From: Pseudomonadota bacterium
GTDB taxonomy: Bacteria > Myxococcota_A > Polyangia > Haliangiales > Haliangiaceae
Assembly (NCBI GenBank): GCA_023430775.1
Contig: JAEYYY010000786.1
Location: 1-10,693 of the forward strand
Reading direction: 5' to 3'
Length of the DNA stretch: 10,693 bases
Under the pieces are notes generated by a model. It had not been told where the DNA came from and did no database searches. It worked only from the letters and a program-made list of their open reading frames with translations. Positions 6,614-10,693 of this stretch are shown here, one piece after another (the first letter of the stretch is position 1; each line of letters opens with the position of its first letter). The position numbers and the translations under genes were made by a program.

Positions 6614-7788
6614 CCGAACGGCTCGCACTGGCGCTGCCCGATGGTGACGTCGGTGCGCTCGGTGACGCCAACTTCGTCGAGTGGCTGCTCGAGCACTCCG
6701 AGCCGGCACCGTACGGGCACGGCAAGGAGACCAAGCTCGATCCGAAGGTGCGGTCCGCGCAGCGCTTGAAGGCCCGCGACAAGGTGGAAGTTCACGGCTT
6801 CGAGCCGGCGACGATCCTCGATCAGATCGAGTCCGTGCTGTCGCCGACGCGCAAGCTGACGGCGATGCTGACGGACGTCATCGTCTACAAGAAGGGCGAC
6901 AAGTTCACGCGCCACAAGGACACGCCGCGCACCGCCGACCTCGTCGGTACGCTGGTGGTCGGCCTGCCGATCGCGCACACCGGTGGTGCGTTCGTCGTCG
7001 ACGATGGCCGTGACAAGCAGAAGTTCGACTGGGGGAAAGCGCTGGCGGGCTCGTTGCCGTGGGTGGCGCTGTTCTCCGACGTCGACCACGAGATCGAGCC
7101 GGTCAAGTCGGGTGCGCGCGTCACGCTGGTGTACTCGCTGCAGCGCACCGATCAGCCGCGCAGCGATGCCGGTGCGAAGAAGCGCCAGGACATCGTCAAG
7201 CGCGCGACGAGTGCGCTGTCCGATCAGCGGACCTGGCCGGTCCTGATCCCGTGCGGCCGTCACGTCATCGCCGAGCCCGAGGGGAGCGGCACGCTGCCGA
7301 TCGAGACGCTATGCGGAGCGGATCGCGACATCGCCGATGGTCTCGCCGCCGCAGGTTTCGACGTCGCTGTGCGCGCCTGCATCGCGGCGATCCCCGACTA
7401 CGACAACCCGCAGCTGTGGCCGTCGACCGACAACATGTTCGGCATCACGCGACTCAAGACGGTGCCGCCGCTCGACGTGATCGAGGTGCTCGCCGAGGGC
7501 ATCGGAGGGGACATCGACGAGTACATCCTCGACGACGTCATGCTCGACCAGTGCGCGGTTCGCAAGACCGCCGCGGCGATGCTGCTGCACGAACGCGCCA
7601 CCTGGGCCCTGGACGGCGGGGACTTCGGCAACGAGGGCTTCGATGCGCTGCTCTACTCGGTCGCCGCGATCGAGGTGACCAAGCCGAAGAAGGCTGCGCC
7701 GAAGGTGACGACCACCAAGGCCAAGCCGGCCGCGAAGTCGAAGCCGGCTACCAAGGCGAAGGCGAAGGCCAAGAAGAAGAAGCGCTGA
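6610..7788 (+). CDS. 2OG-Fe(II) oxygenase, prolyl 4-hydroxylase-like, with Lys/Ala-rich tail; start uncertain
   Basis: The core matches Fe(II)/2-oxoglutarate dioxygenases of the prolyl-4-hydroxylase type. VIVYKKGDKFTRHKD contains the HxD iron ligands (His102, Asp104, counting from CTG 6610). LVVGLPIAHTGGAFVV is the following strand pair, and WVALFSDVDHEIEPVKSG supplies the distal His160, with Arg170 ten residues on as the 2-oxoglutarate anchor. The substrate is unknown; family members hydroxylate proteins or small molecules. The only conventional in-frame start is GTG 6748, but sequence upstream (ERLALALPDGDVGALGD, APYGHGKETKLDPKV) has coding-type composition and belongs to the domain. I therefore extend to CTG 6610; the frame closes at TGA 6526. 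Residues after about 357 form a histone-H1-like Lys/Ala tail. The gene begins about 75 nt after the operon's last stop and may or may not be co-transcribed. Confidence 0.8.
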   Translation: MTERLALALPDGDVGALGDANFVEWLLEHSEPAPYGHGKETKLDPKVRSAQRLKARDKVEVHGFEPATILDQIESVLSPTRKLTAMLTDVIVYKKGDKFTRHKDTPRTADLVGTLVVGLPIAHTGGAFVVDDGRDKQKFDWGKALAGSLPWVALFSDVDHEIEPVKSGARVTLVYSLQRTDQPRSDAGAKKRQDIVKRATSALSDQRTWPVLIPCGRHVIAEPEGSGTLPIETLCGADRDIADGLAAAGFDVAVRACIAAIPDYDNPQLWPSTDNMFGITRLKTVPPLDVIEVLAEGIGGDIDEYILDDVMLDQCAVRKTAAAMLLHERATWALDGGDFGNEGFDALLYSVAAIEVTKPKKAAPKVTTTKAKPAAKSKPATKAKAKAKKKKR

Positions 7789-8533
7789 GACGCTCGACCT
7801 CGTCCGGTGGAGACCGCGGGTCGAGGCAGCGGCCTTCACCCTGCCAGCGCTCCCAGCCGTTCTCGAACGAAAAGCTGAAGCCTCGCATCGGCGGCTCGTG
7901 CTCGCCGCCGGTCGTGTAGTTGCCGGTGAAGTACATCGTGCCCTCGGCGGCGATCCAGTTCGAAGCCTTCCACGCGATGCCGCGATCGTGGTCCGTGCCG
8001 GCGATCTGAAAACATAGCTGCTCGTCGATCGAGTCGCGGCCGACGAGGAAGTACTCGCGGTACCAGCGCGACCCACCCTGGAGCGTGAACGACTCGTCGA
8101 CGACGATCACCGGGCGGCCGACGACATTCACCAGCTCGATCCGATCCGCTCCCTTGCCGAACCGGCCGTACTCGCCGAGCTCGGAGATCAGGATGCGATC
8201 ACCATCGAACACCACCGCGACGACGAGGGCGCCGCAACCACCGCACTCGCCGGTCGAGCGCTGCACGAACACCGCGCGCAACGAGCCGAGTGACTCCGCC
8301 GAGAACACCTCGAAGCGATCCTGACGATCATCAGGAAAGCGCTCGTTCGCGAGCGCGACAGCGCGGTCTTCGACAGTCGGCATCGGCATCGGCATCGGCA
8401 TCGGCATCGGCAGAAGCACCAGTGTCTGCGGACCAGCCGCTTCGCTCGAAACATCGTCGCGTGCCGCGATCGCGAGAGTGAGGGTGGCGGCAACGAGCAA
8501 CCCGGTGCCGGCTCGAACGGCGATCGCGTCCAT
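7748..8533 (-). CDS. Predicted secreted protein of unknown function with a Met-Pro repeat
   Basis: From the ATG at 8533 the product is 261 residues. A signal-peptide-like start (GLLVAATLTLAIA, about 11-23, then ARDD) precedes a PMPMPMPMPMP stretch near residues 42-52. The mature part is globular and rich in aromatic and acidic residues, with a Cys-rich ECGGCGALVV segment and strand-like blocks such as GRPVIVVDESFTLQGG and RWYREYFLVGRDS. I do not recognise a family. A GTG at 8548 would add five residues with an Arg to the n-region and is an alternative start; neither has a clear ribosome binding site. The frame continues further upstream only through the repeat array, so longer starts are unlikely. 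The 3' end overlaps the convergent oxygenase gene by 41 bp. Confidence 0.7.
   Translation of the reverse strand: MDAIAVRAGTGLLVAATLTLAIAARDDVSSEAAGPQTLVLLPMPMPMPMPMPTVEDRAVALANERFPDDRQDRFEVFSAESLGSLRAVFVQRSTGECGGCGALVVAVVFDGDRILISELGEYGRFGKGADRIELVNVVGRPVIVVDESFTLQGGSRWYREYFLVGRDSIDEQLCFQIAGTDHDRGIAWKASNWIAAEGTMYFTGNYTTGGEHEPPMRGFSFSFENGWERWQGEGRCLDPRSPPDEVERLSASSSWPSPSPW
8377..8412. repeat. Hexanucleotide microsatellite, six perfect TCGGCA copies
   Basis: Six uninterrupted copies of TCGGCA lie inside the secreted-protein gene, where on the minus strand they encode alternating Pro and Met just after the signal peptide. Because the unit is six bases, copy-number change would lengthen or shorten the Met-Pro linker without shifting the frame. 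Confidence 0.9.
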
Positions 8534-8587
8534 GGCGCGAATGAACACCCGTAAGTGGCCGATGATTCCCTGCTGTCTCCGCAACGC

Positions 8588-8732
8588 CTGGAAACCGGTC
8601 GGTCGGCTTCGAGGGCTCGCACCTCGACGGCGACCACGCTGTGATCCGTCGAGGACGCCCACCGGACAACCATCGCGTCTTCGTCGGCTACCTCACCAAA
8701 CGCCCTCAACCCCGGAGAGGTCACCTCGATCC
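8588..8732. repeat. Tandem repeat unit A (145 bp, shorter copy)
   Basis: First of three head-to-tail imperfect copies. It begins CTGGAAACC, runs through GGCTTCGAGGGCTCGCACCT and GACCACGCTGTGATC, and ends with the arm AAACGCCCTCAACCCCGGAG (from 8698) plus GGTCACCTCGATCC. Compared with units B and C it lacks about 12 bp around the CGATAAACTTGGG segment and a few bases near GAGGGATCGAGG. Unit lengths of 145, 161 and 153 are not multiples of three and reading frames are not kept between units, so the array is non-coding. Confidence 0.9.
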
Positions 8733-8893
8733 CTGGAAACCAGTCGGTCAGCTTCGAGGGCTCGCACCTCGACCGATAAACTTGGGCGACCACGCTGTGA
8801 TCGAGGGATCGAGGACGCCCACCGGACAACCATCGCGTCTTCGTCGGCTACCTCACCAAAACGCCCTCAACCCCGGAGAGGTCACCTCGATCC
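8733..8893. repeat. Tandem repeat unit B (161 bp, fullest copy)
   Basis: Second and most complete copy. Relative to unit A it carries the extra CGATAAACTTGG segment and an additional GAGGGA. Its 3' arm (8858-8880, AAAACGCCCTCAACCCCGGA then GAG) is identical to that of unit C. The close match to units A and C over about 150 bp points to recent tandem duplication. Confidence 0.9.
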
Positions 8894-9046
8894 CTGAAAA
8901 CCAGTCGGTCGGCTTCGAGGGCTCGCACCTCGACCGATGAAACTTGGGCGACCACGCTGTGATCGAGGGATCGAGGACGCCCACCTCGCGTCTTCGTCGG
9001 CTACCTCACCAAAACGCCCTCAACCCCGGAGAGGGCACCTCGATCC
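8894..9046. repeat. Tandem repeat unit C (153 bp), joined to the inverted-repeat block
   Basis: Third copy. It lacks the ACCGGACAACCA segment present in A and B (the sequence reads GCCCACCTCGCGTCTTCG near 8979-8996). Instead of leading to a fourth unit, its 3' arm at 9011-9033 is followed by the reverse-complement arm at 9047-9069, so the array changes from direct to inverted repeats here. Confidence 0.88.
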
Positions 9047-9069
9047 CTCTCCGGGGTTGAGGGTGTTTT
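9011..9069. terminator. 23-bp stem hairpin with A- and T-tracts, terminator-like on both strands
   Basis: Arms 9011-9033 (AAAACGCCCTCAACCCCGGA, then GAG) and 9047-9069 (CTCTCCGGGGTTGAGGGTGT, then TTT) pair over 23 bases with a single G-U, around a 13-nt loop. The stem is GC-rich and flanked by AAAA and TTTT, so either transcript would show a hairpin ending in a U-tract, as in an intrinsic terminator. No gene ends here: the neighbours read away on both sides. A role as terminator or insulator is therefore inference. Confidence 0.55.
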
Positions 9070-9108
9070 CGTCGTGCACCTCACCAAAACGCCCTCAACC
9101 CCGGAGAG
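9047..9108. repeat. Palindromic repeat copy 1 (62 bp)
   Basis: The arm at 9047-9069 also pairs with the arm at 9086-9108 (AAAACGCCCTCAACCCCGGA, then GAG), around a 16-nt loop. This fold excludes the 9011-9069 hairpin because the two share an arm. A near copy of the whole 62-bp unit occurs at 9150-9211. Confidence 0.85.
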
Positions 9109-9149
9109 AGCAGCAACAGCAACAGCGCGAGTTCAGGTCACCTCGATCC

Positions 9150-9211
9150 CTCTCCGGGGTTGAGGGTGTTTTCGCCGTACGCCTCACCGAAACGGCCTCA
9201 ACCCCGGAGAG
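9150..9211. repeat. Palindromic repeat copy 2 (62 bp)
   Basis: The left arm 9150-9172 is identical to the left arm of copy 1. The right arm 9189-9211 differs at two positions (GAAACGG for AAAACGC). The loop is again 16 nt. The arms pair perfectly over the inner CTCTCCGGGGTTGAGG / CCTCAACCCCGGAGAG. The 41-bp spacer between the copies (9109-9149) holds a CAGCAACAGCAACAGC run and another GGTCACCTCGATCC block. Confidence 0.85.
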
Positions 9212-9288
9212 GCAGCAAGAGTTCAAGATCCGGACGTCCGCGATCAGAGCCGCAACAGCGTCACCGGCCGCGTGTCTTTCCGATCGGC

Positions 9289-9468
9289 ATGCGGAAGCTC
9301 CTCGGACTCGTGATCGCGATGGTGTGTGCAGGCTGCATGGGGCACGCGCAAAACCGCGTCGTGGAGAAGCCGGACGAGACCGTCGGCGATCTGCGCTGCT
9401 CCGCGCCGCACCTCACCGTGCTCGAGGCGCTGTACTACGTGCCGACTCGCGTCGACTGCGCGCCTTAG
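9289..9468 (+). CDS. Small exported, probable lipoprotein (59 residues)
   Basis: From the ATG at 9289 the product starts MRKLLGLVIAMVCAGCMGHA: two positive residues, a short hydrophobic core and a lipobox-like CAGC with Cys16 as the acylation candidate. Cys at the -3 position is unusual (Leu/Val/Ile is normal), so a conventional signal peptide cut near GHA-QN is an alternative. The remaining about 43 residues contain two more cysteines (LRCSAP, VDCAP) that could form a disulfide. I recognise no family. The frame is open upstream only through the repeat block, so I reject earlier starts. No clear ribosome binding site is visible. Its TAG stop overlaps the TAA stop of the convergent gene by 3 nt (CTTAGG). 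Confidence 0.55.
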   Translation: MRKLLGLVIAMVCAGCMGHAQNRVVEKPDETVGDLRCSAPHLTVLEALYYVPTRVDCAP

Positions 9469-9935
9469 GCCGGCGTGATCAGCCAGCCGAGGTGGAGCGT
9501 GTCCATGTACTCCTTGACGCCGACGATCTTGCGGTCGTCGATGGTGAACAGGAAGTGGTAACGATTTTCATAGCGCCTGCCGGAGAAGTGCAGACCGTCT
9601 GACTCGACCTCCGCGGCGACGCGATTGCCCTCGGCCATGACTGACGTGACCGTGAACTTCAACCGATCCGCGGTCGCGGTGGCGTTGAAGCCTTTGACGA
9701 TCGCGCCGACGACCTGATCGCGATACTGCGCCTTGGTCTTGGTGCCCGCGAACGGCAGTCGCGACTTCTCCGGCTTGCTGTCGTCGGGGACCCACCACTT
9801 GACGTCCTCGGCGACGACGTCGAAGGCGCGCTTCAAAAGCGCGGGCGCCGCTGCGGGATCGACCTCGGCGAGAAAGGTATTGAGGCCGGCAAAGAATTCG
9901 ACGATCAGCTGCTTGTTCGAGGCCAGGTCTTCCAT
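9465..9935 (-). CDS. SnoaL/NTF2-like superfamily protein
   Basis: The 156-residue product has the size and pattern of the cone-shaped NTF2/SnoaL fold. An N-terminal helix pair (NKQLIVEFFAGLNTFL) is followed by VVAEDVKWWVPDDS, the usual first strand with the 'D/E-x-x-W' look. Then come RDQVVGAIVKGFNA, long curved strands (LKFTVTSVMAEGNRVAAEVE) and RYENRYHFLFTIDDRKIVGVKEYMDTLH, the strongest match, typical of polyketide-cyclase-like and ketosteroid-isomerase-like proteins. The fold serves many enzymes and binding proteins, so no reaction is assigned. The ATG at 9935 has a GAGG ribosome binding site 6 nt upstream. The protein is cytoplasmic, with no signal peptide. It lies 126 bp downstream of the MYXO-CTERM gene on the same strand. 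Confidence 0.8.
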   Translation of the reverse strand: MEDLASNKQLIVEFFAGLNTFLAEVDPAAAPALLKRAFDVVAEDVKWWVPDDSKPEKSRLPFAGTKTKAQYRDQVVGAIVKGFNATATADRLKFTVTSVMAEGNRVAAEVESDGLHFSGRRYENRYHFLFTIDDRKIVGVKEYMDTLHLGWLITPA

Positions 9936-10061
9936 GCGCCGCCTCGACGCAAATCGAGGGCCACTGCAACCAACCGGTTTCACACCACGGTGGTGGCCAG
10001 CCGCGTTGCCTTCACGCCCTGGCAGTAGCCAGCAGCGAGGCAGCTTCGCGGTCAACGGCTG

Positions 10062-10693
10062 TCACGCGCGACGGCGCCGGCGAAGCCGTCCGACGACGAG
10101 CACCCCGAGAAGCATCGAGCTCGCCGGATTCGGCGAAGCACCGCAGCAACCGCCGCGGCTCTTGGTCTTCTGCGGCACGCCACCGACGGGGATCAAGGCA
10201 CTCGATGCCGAGCCCGACAGATCCGGCGTTGCCGGGCCCGTCTTCGCATCCTCGGCCTCCTTGCACTCGACATCGAGCGTGAACACGAACGGCGCCGGCT
10301 CGCGAGCGGGGCCATCCGTCGTGACGTCGATCTTGCACTTGCCGGCATCCTTGGTCACCGCGAGCTTGGCGGTGCCCGACTCGCTCAGCACGACGTGCGT
10401 GGCATCCGCTGAAGGCGTGACCGAGTACGACGCGGCCTTCGACACGTAGGCATCCTGCGCGCCACGCTTGAGGTGTGTGACACCCGGCGCGAGCGTGGCG
10501 ACGGTCAGCTTGTCGCCACCAGACGCATCGAGCACGTGGATCGCCTCGGTGTCCGACCCCGGGATGACGATGCGGTACTCGCCGACGGGGAACCGCGCGT
10601 TGTCGCACTTGCCGCGGTCCATGTTCCAGCACGCGTCGACCTTCGGTGCGCGAACCTCGGGCGTCCCCGCACCGACGACCTTGTGCACCTGTA
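10062..10693 (-). CDS. MYXO-CTERM surface protein, 5' end outside the window
   Basis: The frame is open to the window edge; a GTG at 10688 has no ribosome binding site, so the gene is taken as 5'-partial (about 210 residues visible). The tail has three parts: a Gly/Cys motif SRGGCCGASPNP, a short hydrophobic stretch SSMLLGVLVVG and RLRRRRRA. This is the tripartite MYXO-CTERM sorting signal of Myxococcota, in which the Cys is the processing and probable lipid-attachment site and the Arg cluster stays cytoplasmic. The protein is thus expected to be exported and displayed on the cell surface. The rest is strand-rich (FPVGEYRIVIPGS, DKLTVATLAPGVTH, KCKIDVTTDG) with further cysteines (ACWNMDRGKC, CKI, VEC), suggesting a disulfide-stabilised beta domain. 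A Ser/Pro/Gly-rich linker precedes the tail. Its ligand or activity is unknown. Confidence 0.82.
   Translation of the reverse strand, partial: QVHKVVGAGTPEVRAPKVDACWNMDRGKCDNARFPVGEYRIVIPGSDTEAIHVLDASGGDKLTVATLAPGVTHLKRGAQDAYVSKAASYSVTPSADATHVVLSESGTAKLAVTKDAGKCKIDVTTDGPAREPAPFVFTLDVECKEAEDAKTGPATPDLSGSASSALIPVGGVPQKTKSRGGCCGASPNPASSMLLGVLVVGRLRRRRRA

Noticed and set aside
8377..8412. On/off phase variation by the TCGGCA repeat
   Set aside because: The unit length is a multiple of three, so slippage cannot shift the reading frame; only linker length could vary.
8588..9211. CRISPR array
   Set aside because: Repeats are 145-161 bp with no short constant repeat separated by unique spacers of uniform length, and no cas genes are present.
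8641..9602. Plus-strand proteins across the repeat region (products containing KRPQPRRG-type repeats)
   Set aside because: The frames are open only because the repeat DNA is GC-rich; unit lengths are not multiples of three, and the same DNA is read in different frames in successive units.
9976..10000. Terminator at the CACCACGGTGGTG palindrome between the two minus-strand genes
   Set aside because: The stem is only about 6 bp and no T-tract follows on either strand.

Overview
The window is high-GC DNA with strongly G/C-biased third codon positions, dense gene packing and frequent GTG or TTG starts. The gene at the right edge ends in a Cys-Cys / short hydrophobic stretch / Arg5 tail, the hallmark of a MYXO-CTERM sorting signal. 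Together these point to a member of the Myxococcota. I cannot assign a genus.

Left and centre (about 1-6533) form an exopolysaccharide locus. A partial gene of unknown function ends at 200. A bacterial sugar transferase (the phosphoglycosyl transferase that starts repeat-unit assembly on undecaprenyl phosphate) lies on the minus strand (245-979). Divergent from it is a tight plus-strand operon of six genes: an RsbW/SpoIIAB-type histidine-kinase-like ATPase, a STAS-domain anti-anti-sigma protein, a family 4 glycosyltransferase, two consecutive Wzz-type polysaccharide co-polymerases, and a CpsD/BY-kinase-like ATPase. Gene junctions are 1-3 nt gaps or overlaps of 4-19 nt, so these genes are probably co-transcribed and translationally coupled. 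The partner-switch pair at the head suggests that polysaccharide production is tied to a phosphorylation-controlled switch. The kinase-like protein has an altered Walker A' motif and no tyrosine tail, so it may not be a working tyrosine kinase.

Next (about 6545-7788) is a prolyl-4-hydroxylase-like 2OG-Fe(II) oxygenase with a lysine/alanine-rich tail. Its coding signal extends about 140 nt upstream of the first conventional in-frame start, which implies a CTG start coupled to a short leader ORF, or a frameshift. It converges on, and overlaps by 41 bp, a minus-strand secreted protein (7748-8533) that carries a Met-Pro repeat encoded by a hexanucleotide microsatellite.

A non-coding stretch of about 755 bp (8534-9288) separates that gene from a small plus-strand lipoprotein-like gene. 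It holds three tandem imperfect copies of a 145-161 bp repeat followed by a chain of alternating inverted-repeat arms that can form strong, mutually exclusive hairpins. It is the least explained part of the window.

The right end holds a small exported protein (9289-9468), a SnoaL/NTF2-like protein on the opposite strand whose stop codon overlaps that gene's stop, and the 3' portion of the MYXO-CTERM surface protein, which runs off the window edge. No tRNA, rRNA, CRISPR array, insertion sequence or transposase was seen.
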